Counted from the stretch's first letter, positions 45,803 to 56,061 are shown. The stretch: DNA of 64,000 nucleotides from CAVUPF01 sp963743285 (GCA_963743285.1 CAVUPF010000010.1:1-64000); one strand, 5' to 3'. Notes: a model not told the origin generated them from the letters alone. Numbers and translations: made by a program.

Positions 45803-46887
45803 CGAGCGATCTCAAGGTCCTCCCGAGCCGCCACGAGCACGGCCGCGGCGCGGGCGCCGGGTGGTGAGAGCAACCCGTCGCCGTTCGCCTCGCTGTTTGC
45901 CCTGTGATCGAGCCCGACGCCGAGGAAGGCCAGCCCCTCGCAGACATCGGCCCGAACCGGGGCCGCGTGCTCGCCGACGCCGCCCATGAAAACCAGGGCG
46001 TCAAGGCCACCCATCGCCGCCGCCATCGCCGCCGCTGCGGCGATCAGGCGGTGGACGTAGACGTCCAACGCCAGCCGGCACCGCCCATCTCCCGCATCGA
46101 CCCCGGAGAGGACCTCCCGCATGTCTGAGTGACCCGAGAGCCCCCGCAGTCCGGCCTCGCGGTCCAGCTCTTGCTCCATCTCCTCGGCACCGAGGCCACT
46201 GTGTCGCTGTACCCAGAGGAGCAGCCCGGGATCGACGGAGCCGGAGCGGGTCGCCATCACCAGCCCCTCCAGCGGGGTGAAGCCCATAGTCGTCTCGACC
46301 GAACGACCACCCTTGACCGCGGCGAGCGAGGCGCCAGCGCCGAGGTGAGCTGTGACCAGCCGCAGTTCTGGCAGCGGGCGCCCCAGCAGCTCCGCCGCCC
46401 GACGGCTCGCATAGGCATGGGAGAGGCCGTGGAATCCGTAGCGACGCAGCACCCAGCGCTCCGACCATGGGCGAGGAACCGCGTAGGTTGCTGCCGCGGC
46501 CGGCAGCGTCGCGTGAAAGGCGGTGTCAAAGCAGGCCACCGCCGGCAGCTCCGGGCAAAGCCTGCGCAGCGCCCGGATCGCGCTCAGCGCAGGCGGGTTG
46601 TGAAGCGGGGCGAGGTCGGTGAGCTGGTCGAGTTGGGCTTCGGTATCGGCATCCAGCTCGACCGCTTCTGTGAACGTATCGCCACCATGCACGACCCGGT
46701 GTCCCGCCGCGCCGATCGGTGACGCCTCGGCCAGAATCGCCCCCAACGCCTGCTCCAGCTCACGCTCCTCGTCGGTGAAGCCGCGCTCTGCATGGGCTAC
46801 CAACTCATCGCCCTCCTCGATGACGCTCAGCTTGAGGCTGGAGGAGCCGGCGTTGACGACCAGTACCCTCCCGGTCCACACTGGCAC
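45772..46887 (-). CDS. ackA: Acetate kinase
   Basis: 371 residues from the GTG at 46887, which lies 8 bases after a GGGAGGG ribosome site at the end of the phosphoketolase gene. VLVVNAGSSSLKL at the start, GHRVVHGGD, YGFHGLSHAYASRRAAELLG and LVTAHLGAGASLAAV are the family blocks, with catalytic Arg, Asp and His in place. VFMGGVGEHAAPVR is the last conserved site. It turns acetyl phosphate and ADP into acetate and ATP, using the acetyl phosphate made by the adjacent enzyme. Confidence 0.92.
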   Translation of the reverse strand: MPVWTGRVLVVNAGSSSLKLSVIEEGDELVAHAERGFTDEERELEQALGAILAEASPIGAAGHRVVHGGDTFTEAVELDADTEAQLDQLTDLAPLHNPPALSAIRALRRLCPELPAVACFDTAFHATLPAAAATYAVPRPWSERWVLRRYGFHGLSHAYASRRAAELLGRPLPELRLVTAHLGAGASLAAVKGGRSVETTMGFTPLEGLVMATRSGSVDPGLLLWVQRHSGLGAEEMEQELDREAGLRGLSGHSDMREVLSGVDAGDGRCRLALDVYVHRLIAAAAAMAAAMGGLDALVFMGGVGEHAAPVRADVCEGLAFLGVGLDHRANSEANGDGLLSPPGARAAAVLVAAREDLEIARQVRAALSSA

Positions 46888-46891
46888 CGGC

Positions 46892-49246
46892 TCAGCCCTC
46901 CCAGGTCCAGTCGCTGATCTCCGGCATGTCCTCGAGGTGCTCGCGGATATAGATCTTGTGGCGGGCGAGCATCTCGCGGCAGTGCTCTTCCAGCGCTGCC
47001 GCACCATCGTGGACTTTGCAGGCGCGGCTGAGCGCCTCCAGGACCAGGTGATAGCGGCTCATCCGGTTCAGGACGACCATGTCGAAGGGCGTTGTCGTCG
47101 TTCCCTGCTCGGTAAAGCCCCTGACGTGGAAGCGCCCCGGGTGGGGCCGGCCGTGCAGGAGCTGGTGAAGGGCGCGGGCGTAGCCGTGGAAGGCCATCAC
47201 GACGTCGGCGTCCTCGCCGAAGAGCCCGACGAAGTCCTGCTCGGAGAGCCCGTGGGGGTGCACCTCGGGGGGAAAGAGGACCATCAGGTCGACGACGTTG
47301 ACCACGCGCACCCGGAGCTGCGGCAGGTGGGTACGGAGCAGCCAGGCCGCCGCCAGCGTCTCCAGCGTCGGGGCATCGCCGGCACAGCCGAGCACGATGT
47401 CGGGGTCCTCGCCTCCGTCGGTGCTCGCCCAGTCCCACCTTGACGCTCCCACCGCGCAGTGGGCGCACGCCGCCTCGTAGTCCAGGTACTGGAGCTCGGG
47501 CTGCTTGTCGATCACGATCAGGTTGACGTAGTCGCGGCTTTGCAGGCAATGCTCGGCCACCGAGAGCAGGCAGTTGGCGTCGGGTGGGAAGTAGACGCGG
47601 ACCACCTCGCCCTGCATCGCGATCATCGTGTCGATCAGCCCCGGCCCCTGATGGCTGAAGCCGTTGTGATCGTTGCGCCAGCAGGTCGAGGTGAGGAGGA
47701 TGTTGAGCGAGGCGACCGGGGCGCGCCACTTAACCGCCGTGGCGGCCTCCAACCACTTGGTGTGCTGGATCGCCATCGAGGCCGAGACCATCGCAAACGC
47801 CTCATAGCTGGCGAAGAGGCCGTGGCGGCCGCTCAGCAGGTAGCCCTCGAGCCAGCCCTGGCAGTTGTGCTCGGAGAGGACCTCCATCACCCGGCCCTCC
47901 GGGGAGACGTCCTCGTCTTCGGGACGGGCGTCCATCAGGCAACGGTTCTCGACCTCGAACACCGCGCCGAGGCGGTTGGAGTTGGTCTCATCGGGGCAGA
48001 AGAGGCGGAAGTTGGCCGGATCGGCGTTGGCGGAGTAAGTGTCGCGCAGCAGCTCTCCAAGGCGGCGGGTCGATTCGGCCCGCTCGGTCGCTGGCCGTTT
48101 CACCTCGATCGCGTAGCCGGCGGGGTCGGGGACCTGCAGCGGGAGAAGGCGGCGGCCGCCGTTGGCGTGGGGGGTGGCGCCCATCCGCTTCTCCCCCTCA
48201 GGGGAGAGCGCCGCCAGCCCGGCAACGAGACGGCCGCCCTGATCGAAGCGCTCCTGCGGTCGGTAGCCGCGCATCCACTCCTCGAGCATCGCCAGGTGCT
48301 CCGGGTTCTCCCGCACCCCTCCCAGCGGCACCTGGTGGGCGCGGAAGGTCCCCTCGATCCGCTTGCCGTCGACGAACTTTGGCCCTGTCCAGCCCTTCGG
48401 CGTGCGCAGGACGATCGCCGGCCAGCGCGGACGGCTCGCCAGATCACCCGCCCGCGCCTCGGCCTGAATCGCTGCGATCGTCGCGTGGCAGTCCTCGAGC
48501 GTCGCGGCGAAATCCCGGTGGACCTGGCGCGGATCGGAGCCGGCGACCATTCGGCACTCGTATCCCTGGCCGGCGAGCAGTTGGGCGATCTCCTCATCGC
48601 GCGCCCGGCCGAGCACGGTCGGGCCGGAGATCTTGTTCTCGTTGAGGTGCAGAATCGGCAGCACCGCCCCGTCGCGCGACGGGTTGAGGAAGCGCACCCC
48701 CTTCCAGGAGCCCTCCAGCGGAGCGGTCTCCGCCTCGCCGTCGCCGATCACGCAGGCGACGAGGAGGTCAGGGTTGTCGAAGGCGGCACCGAAGGAGTGA
48801 ACGAGGGCATAGCCCAGCTCGCCGCCCTCGTGGATCGACCCGGGGGTGGGGACGCTGACGTGGCTGGGGATCCCACCGGGCGTCGAGAACTGGCGCACCA
48901 GGTGCAGCAACCCGGCTTCGTCCATCGAGGCCCTGGGGAAGAGCTCGGAGTAGGTGCCCTCGAGATAGACGTTCGCCACCACCGCTGGGCCGCCGTGACC
49001 AGGCCCCGCGACGAAGAGGATGTCGGTGCCTGTGGCGCGAATCAGACGGTTCAGCTGGGCGTAGACGAGGTTCAGCCCTGGCGAGGTGCCCCAGTGGCCG
49101 AGTAGGCGCGGCTTGATGTGCTCGGGGCGGAGCGGTTCTCGCAGCAGGGGGTTCCGCTGCAGGTAGATCTGGGCGACGGTGAGGTAGTTGGCCGCCTCCC
49201 AATAGGCCAGGAGACCGTCAAGTTCCGCGTCCGTGCACTCGCCCAT
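46892..49246 (-). CDS. xfp: Xylulose-5-phosphate/fructose-6-phosphate phosphoketolase
   Basis: 784 residues from the ATG at 49246, preferred over a longer frame for its fit to the family start (LDGLLAYWEAANYLTVAQIY). PEHIKPRLLGHWGTSPGLNL, the thiamine-diphosphate site GDGEAETAPLEGSW through NENKISGPT, and RNDHNGFSHQGPGLID are diagnostic. It cleaves sugar phosphates to acetyl phosphate plus a shorter sugar without redox loss. It is followed by ackA after 4 bases, together a bifid-shunt-like ATP-forming unit. Confidence 0.95.
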   Translation of the reverse strand: MGECTDAELDGLLAYWEAANYLTVAQIYLQRNPLLREPLRPEHIKPRLLGHWGTSPGLNLVYAQLNRLIRATGTDILFVAGPGHGGPAVVANVYLEGTYSELFPRASMDEAGLLHLVRQFSTPGGIPSHVSVPTPGSIHEGGELGYALVHSFGAAFDNPDLLVACVIGDGEAETAPLEGSWKGVRFLNPSRDGAVLPILHLNENKISGPTVLGRARDEEIAQLLAGQGYECRMVAGSDPRQVHRDFAATLEDCHATIAAIQAEARAGDLASRPRWPAIVLRTPKGWTGPKFVDGKRIEGTFRAHQVPLGGVRENPEHLAMLEEWMRGYRPQERFDQGGRLVAGLAALSPEGEKRMGATPHANGGRRLLPLQVPDPAGYAIEVKRPATERAESTRRLGELLRDTYSANADPANFRLFCPDETNSNRLGAVFEVENRCLMDARPEDEDVSPEGRVMEVLSEHNCQGWLEGYLLSGRHGLFASYEAFAMVSASMAIQHTKWLEAATAVKWRAPVASLNILLTSTCWRNDHNGFSHQGPGLIDTMIAMQGEVVRVYFPPDANCLLSVAEHCLQSRDYVNLIVIDKQPELQYLDYEAACAHCAVGASRWDWASTDGGEDPDIVLGCAGDAPTLETLAAAWLLRTHLPQLRVRVVNVVDLMVLFPPEVHPHGLSEQDFVGLFGEDADVVMAFHGYARALHQLLHGRPHPGRFHVRGFTEQGTTTTPFDMVVLNRMSRYHLVLEALSRACKVHDGAAALEEHCREMLARHKIYIREHLEDMPEISDWTWEG

Positions 49247-49373
49247 CCGCGATGAGTAAAGCAGGCGCCAGCAAGTTGCTCTGAGCTTCACGTTCCGAGG
49301 TCGGGCGGCTACGGAGCCAGATCCGTACTTAGCCCGGATTTGCGCCGGCTGGGACCGATGTAATCTGGCGCGC

Positions 49374-50540
49374 ATGGAGCGCCATGCAGCGCAGCCCAGC
49401 CCCAGACCACGGGTGGTGATTGCCGGCGGCGGCGTCGCGGGCTTGGAGGCGATGCTCGCCCTGGGTGACCTCGTCGGCGATCGAGCCGAGGTCGAGCTCT
49501 ACGCGCCCCGCCGAGAGTTCCTCTACCGGCCCTTGGCCGTGACCGAGCCCTTCGACGTAGGCAAAGTGCTCGAGTTCGATCTTCATGACCTGACCGAGCG
49601 CTGTGGCGCCTCCTTCCGCCTCGCCAGGGTCGCTTCGGTGGATACCGACGCGCAGCGCATCAAGACAGGCGATGGGGCTGAGGTCGCCTACGACTATCTC
49701 GTCGTGGCTTGCGGCACCAGGATGCTCTCGGCCATGCCGGGCGCCGTCACCTTTTGGGGGGTATCCGATGAAGCCGGCGCCGCGCGTGTCCTGCGTGATC
49801 TCGAGGCGGGCACACTGCGAAAGGTGATCTTCACGGTGCCAGGCGCGGCATGCTGGCCATTGCCGGTTTATGAGTTGGCGCTTCTTGCCGCCTCGCAATT
49901 GCAGGGAGTAGAGGGTCCGGGCGCCGAGCTGGTGATCGTCACCCCCGAGGATGCGCCTCTTCAGCTCTTTGGGATCCGAGCCAGCGAGCAGATGGAGCGA
50001 TTCCTGGCCGAGCGCGGCATCAAAATCGTCACCGGCACCCACGCGGTCAGATTCCAGAGTGGACGCCTGTTCACCGCCCCGGGCAATCCGATCGAGGCCG
50101 ACGCTGTGCTCAGCCTCCCGCGCCTCGGAGGGAGGCAGATCGAGGGCCTTCCCCACGATGCTGACGGGTTCATTCCGGTCGACTCACATGGACGGGCTGT
50201 GGGCCTTGAGCACGTCTTCGCGGCCGGGGACGTGACGGCTTTCCCGGTGAAGCAGGGCGGGATCGCGACGCAGCAGGCAGACGCTGTGGCTGAGGCGATC
50301 GCAGCTCAGGCCGGGAGCCCGGTCGAGCCCCAACCGTTTGAGCCGGTCCTGCGCGCGAAGCTGCTGACCGGCGAAGAGCCGAAATACCTGTACGGGAAGC
50401 TGACCGGGGGTCATGGAGAGGCCTCGACCTTCAGCGAGAGCCCGCCCTGGTCCGATGACGGCAAGATCGTCGGCAAATATCTGGCGCCGTTCCTCTCGTC
50501 GGTTTCAGACGCTGACCGCCAGGCCCTCTCATCCTCCTGA
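49374..50540 (+). CDS. FAD-dependent oxidoreductase (SQR/NDH-2-like)
   Basis: 388 residues. FAD-binding VVIAGGGVAGLEAMLAL at the start, YDYLVVACGTRML before the second Rossmann half, and VFAAGDVTAFPVKQGGIATQQAD closing the FAD site, as in pyridine nucleotide-disulfide and sulfide:quinone reductases. No redox-active CxxC pair is visible, and Cys positions of a typical SQR were not found. It lacks a clear membrane segment. Divergent from xfp with a 127-base spacer. Likely a quinone- or NAD(P)H-linked reductase; substrate unknown. Confidence 0.78.
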   Translation: MERHAAQPSPRPRVVIAGGGVAGLEAMLALGDLVGDRAEVELYAPRREFLYRPLAVTEPFDVGKVLEFDLHDLTERCGASFRLARVASVDTDAQRIKTGDGAEVAYDYLVVACGTRMLSAMPGAVTFWGVSDEAGAARVLRDLEAGTLRKVIFTVPGAACWPLPVYELALLAASQLQGVEGPGAELVIVTPEDAPLQLFGIRASEQMERFLAERGIKIVTGTHAVRFQSGRLFTAPGNPIEADAVLSLPRLGGRQIEGLPHDADGFIPVDSHGRAVGLEHVFAAGDVTAFPVKQGGIATQQADAVAEAIAAQAGSPVEPQPFEPVLRAKLLTGEEPKYLYGKLTGGHGEASTFSESPPWSDDGKIVGKYLAPFLSSVSDADRQALSSS

Positions 50541-50561
50541 ACGACGGTAGCTTCCTGAGCC

Positions 50562-51302
50562 ATGCCGCAGGTGATCGTCCTGGTGATCGCCGCGAGCGGC
50601 ACGGCGCTGGCCACCGGGCTTGGGGCGGTCCCCGTCTTCTTCCTCGGTCACCGCGCCGCCCAGCTGACGCCGTTCTTGCTCGGCTTCGCGGCTGGGGTGA
50701 TGGGGGTCGCCGCGATCGCCGGCCTGCTGATCCCGGCTGCCCAAGAAGGATCCGCAGTCAGCGTAGGGCTTGGACTCGCGGTGGGGCTCGGGTTCCTTGT
50801 CCTGGTCCGCCGCCGACTCAGCGCCGATGCCGGCTTCATGGGCCGCAGCGGGCCAGGGGCACGGACCTCGGCCCTGGTCTTCCTCGTCCTCTTCGTCCAC
50901 AGTCTGCCCGAGGGCTTCGCGCTAGGCACCGCGTTCGCCTCCGAACGCGCCGGGCTGAGCCTGTTCGTGATCCTCGCGATCGCGATCCAGAACATCCCCG
51001 AGGGGACGAGCGTCGCCATCCCGATGGCGGAGGCGGGTTTCGGTCGCGCGCGGCAGTTCTGGGCGGCGGTCGGGACCAGCGCTCCCCAGCCGGTGGGCGC
51101 CGTGATCGCTTTCGTCGCGGTCGAGAGAATCGACGGCCTGCTGCCGTTCTCCTTCGCCTTCGCCGCCGGGGCGATGCTGGCCCTGATTGCCGTCGAGATG
51201 CTGCCCGAGGCCTATGCGGGACCGAGCAGAGCTGGGCCGAGCATTGGCGTGGCGGGCGGGGCCGCCGTGATGGCGGCGTTGAGCCTCCTGCTCGGCGTCT
51301 GA
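50562..51302 (+). CDS. ZIP-family metal transporter
   Basis: 246 residues, about eight membrane segments. HSLPEGFALGTAF and QNIPEGTSVAIPMAEAGF are the paired metal-site motifs of ZIP proteins in segments 4 and 5. It moves Zn2+ or another divalent metal into the cytoplasm. It starts 21 bases after the FAD oxidoreductase gene and is probably co-transcribed. Confidence 0.88.
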   Translation: MPQVIVLVIAASGTALATGLGAVPVFFLGHRAAQLTPFLLGFAAGVMGVAAIAGLLIPAAQEGSAVSVGLGLAVGLGFLVLVRRRLSADAGFMGRSGPGARTSALVFLVLFVHSLPEGFALGTAFASERAGLSLFVILAIAIQNIPEGTSVAIPMAEAGFGRARQFWAAVGTSAPQPVGAVIAFVAVERIDGLLPFSFAFAAGAMLALIAVEMLPEAYAGPSRAGPSIGVAGGAAVMAALSLLLGV

Positions 51303-51399
51303 TCGCCGGGCTCTCAGAGGACCAACAGCACACTATGAGCGCCAGCACCGAGACGGCGATCAGGCACCAGACCGCCGCCCATGATGAAACGCTATCGCC

Positions 51400-52299
51400 G
51401 TGGGCAGCGCGATCAGAGCCGAAGGGTTGACCAAGCGCTACGGCGAGACCCGGGCTCTTGACTCACTCGACCTCACTGTGGCCGAAGGCGAGGTCTACGC
51501 CTACCTCGGTCCCAACGGGGCCGGTAAGACGACGACGATCCGCCTCCTGCTGGGCCTGCACCGGCCAAGCGCCGGCCGGGCAGAGGTGTTCGGCCTCGAC
51601 ACCTGGAGGGAGCCGGTATCGGCCCACCGCCGCCTCGCCTACGTCGCCGGGGAGCCCTTCCTCTGGCCTTCTCTGACCAGCGCCGAGACCTTCGAGTTCC
51701 TCGCGCGCCTGCACGGGAATACCGACACCTCCTATCGCGACCTGCTGGTCGAGCGCTTCAAGCTGGACACCGCGAAGAAGGTGCGGGCGCTCTCCAAGGG
51801 CAACCGCCAGAAGGTGCAGCTCATCACCGCCCTGGCCAGCCGCGCTGACTTGCTGATCCTCGACGAGCCGACCGCTGGACTGGACCCGCTGATGGAGGTG
51901 GCGTTTCGAGAGAGCGTCCACGAAGCCAAGGAGCGTGGCCAGACGATCTTCCTCTCCTCTCACATCCTCAGCGAGGTGGAGGCAGTTTGCGACCGCGTTG
52001 GCATTCTTCGGGATGGCAGGCTCGTCGACGGGGGAACTCTGGATGAGATGCGACACCTCGCCGCACATGTCGTTGAGGTCACATTCGCGGGTAGGGCGCC
52101 GGAACTTGCGGCGCTGCCGGGAGTGCAGATGGAGGGCGTCGGCCCGAACGCGCTTCGGTTTGAGGTCTCGGGAAGCGTTGGACCGCTGATCGCCGCGCTT
52201 GCCGGGCACCCGGTTGAGACGTTGACCAGCCGCGAGCCCTCTCTCGAGGAGATCTTCCTGCACCACTACGACGGTTCAGGCGGAGATGGCGGTGACTAG
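51400..52299 (+). CDS. ABC transporter ATP-binding protein
   Basis: 299 residues with a GTG start. Walker A GPNGAGKTTTIRLLLG, the variant signature LSKGNRQKVQLITALA, Walker B LLILDEPTAGLDPL and H-loop FLSSHILSEVEAVCDRVG. It belongs to the group that powers ABC-2 exporters such as CcmA/NatA/TipA-like systems. Overlaps the permease gene by 14 bases. Confidence 0.9.
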   Translation: MGSAIRAEGLTKRYGETRALDSLDLTVAEGEVYAYLGPNGAGKTTTIRLLLGLHRPSAGRAEVFGLDTWREPVSAHRRLAYVAGEPFLWPSLTSAETFEFLARLHGNTDTSYRDLLVERFKLDTAKKVRALSKGNRQKVQLITALASRADLLILDEPTAGLDPLMEVAFRESVHEAKERGQTIFLSSHILSEVEAVCDRVGILRDGRLVDGGTLDEMRHLAAHVVEVTFAGRAPELAALPGVQMEGVGPNALRFEVSGSVGPLIAALAGHPVETLTSREPSLEEIFLHHYDGSGGDGGD

Positions 52300-53938
52300 C
52301 GGAGCGGTGGCAACGCCGAACGCTTCCCAGCCAAGCCCAAGCGTGGGTCTCGTACCCATGCGAGCCCTCGCGCGACGCGCATTCCGCGACGCTCGGATCC
52401 GCACGATCTGCTTCGCATGCCTATTTGGGGTCTACTCATACGTCCAGCCGCTCGCTTACCGGGATGGCTACCCGACGCTCTCCAGCCGGCTCGCATTCGC
52501 CCGCAGCTTCGCCAACAACAAGGCGATCCGCCTTTTCTATGGCGAGCCGCACGATCTGCTGACGGTTAATGGCTACGCCGCCTGGCGCGTCGGTGGGACG
52601 CTGGCGATCTTCGCCGCTATCTTCGGATTGCTGGCTGCGGTGCGAGCGCTCAGGACCGAGGAGGACAGCGGCCGGATGGAGCTTGTGCTGGCGGAGCCCA
52701 TCGCTCGGCGCACGGCATATCTCGCTGCGCTGGCCTCGATTGCGGCTGACATCTTGATCCTGTGGTTTGCGGAGTTCGCTGGTTTCCTCGCCGGGGGCCT
52801 GCCGGCGGGCGGAGCAGCCTACCTCGCTCTGGCGACGGCGTCGGTCATGCCGGTGTTCGTCGGCGTGGGAGCGATTACCAGCCAGCTCGCCCCCTCCCGT
52901 CGGATGGCGCTCGAGCTGGGGGGCGCTGTCTTCGGCCTGTTGTTCTTGCTGCGGGTGATCGCCGACACCGCGAGCGGTGTCGGCTGGCTGCGGTTGGCGA
53001 CCCCGTTGGGGTGGGCGGAGGAGCTACGACCATTTGCCGTCAGCCAACCGTTCCTGCTGGTGCTCCCGGTTGCGGCGACCGTTCTGCTGCTAGGTCTCGC
53101 TGCGCTGATTGCCGCCAGACGCGACATCGGCACCGGAGTGCTCCCGGCACGCGATAGCGCCGAACCGCGGCTGCGCCTGCTCTCCTCGCCCATTGCACAG
53201 GCGCTGCGCAGCGAGCGTGTCAGCTTGATTATCTGGCTTAGCAGCGTCGGAGCCTTCGCATTCATCCTCGGCGTGATCGCCAAGAGCAGCTCATCCGCTG
53301 GAATCTCCAAGAGCCTCAACCGAGAGCTCGGGAAGCTCGGCTCGGGTTCGATCGTGACGCCCACCGGCTATCTCGGCTTCACCTTCATTTTCTTCATCTT
53401 GATCGTCAGCATGTTCGCCTGCGCGCAGATCGGCGCCGCAAGGCACGAAGAAGCCGATCAGCAACTCGAAACGCTGCTTGCGCTGCCAGTCAGCCGCCGC
53501 AGTTGGCTAGGCGGGCGCCTCCTACTGGCAATGATGGGGGTCGTGGCGATTTCCCAGGTGGCCGGTCTGCTCACCTGGTTAGGCACAGAGTCTGGCGGTG
53601 CAAGCGTTTCACTGCCAGGGTTGCTCGAGGCGGGCGCCAACTGCCTGCCCATAGCGCTCCTCTTCCTGGGGATCGCGGCGCTTGCCTTCGCGATCGTGCC
53701 ACGAGCGAGCGCGGGAATCGCATATGGGCTCATCACCCTCACGTTTCTGTGGGATCTGGTCGGATCGCTGCTCGGAGCACCAAGATGGGTCGTCGACCTG
53801 ACCCCGTTCGAGCACGTCGGGTTGGTGCCCGCGCAGTCGTTTCGCGGCGAGGCTGCAGCGGTCATGATTGGGATTGGGTTGGTCGCCGCGCTCGCCGCGC
53901 TTGAGCTGTTCCGCCGCCGTGATCTGCTGCTCGCGTAG
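52286..53938 (+). CDS. ABC-2 permease (polyketide-antibiotic exporter type)
   Basis: 550 residues with about 12 membrane segments, the double-length form (two six-helix halves) common in actinobacterial TipB-like exporters. Segments include LAIFAAIFGLLAAVRAL, LELGGAVFGLLFLLRVIA and GFTFIFFILIVSMFACAQIG, and the internal repeat EADQQLETLLALPVSRRSWLGG parallels EDSGRMELVLAEPIARRTAYL. It pairs with the ATPase just upstream. The substrate is unknown, but antibiotics or toxic peptides are usual. Confidence 0.85.
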   Translation: MAVTSGAVATPNASQPSPSVGLVPMRALARRAFRDARIRTICFACLFGVYSYVQPLAYRDGYPTLSSRLAFARSFANNKAIRLFYGEPHDLLTVNGYAAWRVGGTLAIFAAIFGLLAAVRALRTEEDSGRMELVLAEPIARRTAYLAALASIAADILILWFAEFAGFLAGGLPAGGAAYLALATASVMPVFVGVGAITSQLAPSRRMALELGGAVFGLLFLLRVIADTASGVGWLRLATPLGWAEELRPFAVSQPFLLVLPVAATVLLLGLAALIAARRDIGTGVLPARDSAEPRLRLLSSPIAQALRSERVSLIIWLSSVGAFAFILGVIAKSSSSAGISKSLNRELGKLGSGSIVTPTGYLGFTFIFFILIVSMFACAQIGAARHEEADQQLETLLALPVSRRSWLGGRLLLAMMGVVAISQVAGLLTWLGTESGGASVSLPGLLEAGANCLPIALLFLGIAALAFAIVPRASAGIAYGLITLTFLWDLVGSLLGAPRWVVDLTPFEHVGLVPAQSFRGEAAAVMIGIGLVAALAALELFRRRDLLLA

Positions 53939-54372
53939 CCGAAAGCTATGAGACTCTCCGGTCTGGCTCCTTCCGAACATGCACCCTGATGGCACCCCTG
54001 ACCTTCTTCAGGACATTGCTGGCGTGAAGAAATGAGCTTGGCGGTCACCCAAACATACGGCGTTAGCCGACACAGGCCTTCAGAGCGCGGGAGGCTCATG
54101 CGGCCTCGACTCTCACGGCTACCGCGGATGGCAGGTGGAACTCCAGCCAACCCGGACCTTCGGCGGGATCGCCGACCAGAAGCACCTCGGCGTCGTCGGG
54201 GTCAAGGAGAACCCCCTGGCGCCCGGCGATCACCAGGTTCACGGCGCGATCATCCGGACGCAACGTCTCGATCCGCTCCAGCTCGCCTTCGAGTGAGCAA
54301 CCGCAGAAGCTGCCGTGGAAGTTGACGAGGACCCGGATCTGGCTGCCGAGAAGCGCCTGTAGCAAGGCTAAG

Positions 54373-56001
54373 CCTCAATCCACCGATTCACCACATCTGA
54401 TCCGTCCGCCTCGGTCATCAAAATGACCTCCTGAGCAGGCAAATAGCGGCTGTTTAGGGCAGCCGCGGCCTGACATCAGGAGGTCACTCACATGGTGAAG
54501 GGTTCTGAAGAGTTCGTGCGACTCGACTCGGTCGGCGTCGAGTTCGACGACGAGCGGCTAGTCGCCAACGCAGGGTTGGTCTTGGTTGCCACCCTGAGCA
54601 AGCGGCTCGGCATCGAGCTGATGGTGGACAAGATGGTCCGCTTGGGAGAGCGAGCCGGCGCCGCCCACCCCGGGCGCAAGGTGCTGACCCTGATCCACGC
54701 AATTGCCGCCGGCGCGGACTCGATCGATGACGCAGACGTGCTGCGCAGCGGCGGCAGCGAGGCGCTGCTCGGCCACAAGGCGATGGCGCCCTCGACGCTC
54801 GGCACCTTCCTGCGCGCCTTCAGCTTCGGCCACGTGCGCCAGCTCGACCGGGTATTGGGCGAGGCGATCAAGCGCGCCTGGGAGCTGGGCGCGGGCCCCG
54901 GCGCGGGGCGCCTGGTGATCGACATCGACAGCTTCCTCGGCGAGGCCGCCGGGCGCCTCAAGCAGGGCGCCTCCTTCGGCTACACCGGGGTGCGCGGCTA
55001 CCACCCGCTGCTCGCCACCCGGGCGGGCACGGGGGAGGTCCTGCACGCTCGAGCGCGCAAGGGCGCGGCCAATTCCGGGCGCGACGCCCTTCGCTTCTGC
55101 GAAGAGCTGATTGCCCGGCTGCGCCGCGCCGGGGCCACCGGGGAGATCTTGATCCGCGCCGACTCTGCCTTCTACTCGCACAAGGTGATCGACTACCTGG
55201 AGGCCAAGGGCTGCCTCTACTCGATCGCGGTCAAGCTCCACAAGCCGATCGCAGAGCGGATCGCCCCGATCCCCGAGGACGCTTGGCGGCCCGTACCCGA
55301 CTACCCCGAGAGGGGCATCTGCGAGCTGGCCGAGACCACCTACGGCGGCCGGCGCCTGATCGTCCGCCGCGTCCACCTGCACGCCCAGGCCGAGCAGACC
55401 GAGCTCTTTGCCTACTGGCGCTACTTCGCCTTCCTCAACAACCGCACAGAGGACATACACACTGTCGACGCCGAGCATCGCCAGCACGCCGAGGTGGAGC
55501 TGGCGATCCGCGACCTGAAGGACCAGGCGCTTGCCCACTTCCCCTCCGGGAGCTTTGCCGCCAATGCCGCCTGGACGGTGATCGCCTGCCTCGCCCACAA
55601 CATGGCGCGCTGGGTCGGGCAGCTCGGCCTGGAGGATGAGACCTGGCGCGCGGCGCGAACGATCCGCCGCTGGCTGATCGCCCTGCCGGGCCGGCTCACG
55701 CGAACGGCCCGGCGCTTCACTCTTCACCTGCCCGCCCGCTGGCCCTGGCAGGAAGCGTTCATCGAGGCGCTTGCCAGGATCAGGGCGTTGCCAGCCGCGG
55801 CCTGACCCTCCCCTCACCTGCTTTACCCAGCGGCCGGCCTCCCCGTCGTCTCGGCCTGCTCGTTTCTCCGTCACCAGCCACCGGCGGCCGACATACCGTG
55901 GCTTGCCGCCGCCCGGCACGCCTTCGAGGCGGCGGTTTTCGCCGTTCACACGGGTTGCGCCGCGATTCGCCTATCTGTGGAGGTGAATCGGTGGATTGAG
56001 G
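54373..56001 (+). mobile_element. IS1380-family insertion sequence
   Basis: 1629 bases. Both ends carry CCTCAATCCACCGATTCACC as a perfect 20-base inverted repeat (54373-54392 and the reverse complement at 55982-56001). The target duplication is CTAAG (54368-54372 and 56002-56006). One transposase gene lies inside. It cuts the third gene of the relaxase unit. Confidence 0.92.
54492..55805 (+). CDS. IS1380-family transposase
   Basis: 437 residues with a DDE catalytic domain: VIDIDSFLGEAAG (first Asp), ILIRADSAFYSHKVIDYLEAKG (second Asp) and the helical AEVELAIRDLKDQALAHFPSG (Glu), as in the family. An N-terminal helical part (RKVLTLIHAIAAGADSIDD) precedes it. GAGGTC lies before the ATG. Intact, and possibly active. 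Confidence 0.92.
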   Translation: MVKGSEEFVRLDSVGVEFDDERLVANAGLVLVATLSKRLGIELMVDKMVRLGERAGAAHPGRKVLTLIHAIAAGADSIDDADVLRSGGSEALLGHKAMAPSTLGTFLRAFSFGHVRQLDRVLGEAIKRAWELGAGPGAGRLVIDIDSFLGEAAGRLKQGASFGYTGVRGYHPLLATRAGTGEVLHARARKGAANSGRDALRFCEELIARLRRAGATGEILIRADSAFYSHKVIDYLEAKGCLYSIAVKLHKPIAERIAPIPEDAWRPVPDYPERGICELAETTYGGRRLIVRRVHLHAQAEQTELFAYWRYFAFLNNRTEDIHTVDAEHRQHAEVELAIRDLKDQALAHFPSGSFAANAAWTVIACLAHNMARWVGQLGLEDETWRAARTIRRWLIALPGRLTRTARRFTLHLPARWPWQEAFIEALARIRALPAAA

Positions 56002-56061
56002 CTAAGGCATCGGTGAACTCGACAGCTCGCACCTCATCCATCGGCTGTGAATGCGCGATGC

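Noticed and set aside
47459..49105. Long rightward open frame opposite the phosphoketolase
   Set aside because: The leftward product matches phosphoketolase along its whole length; the other reading is Arg/Gly/Ala-rich without domains.
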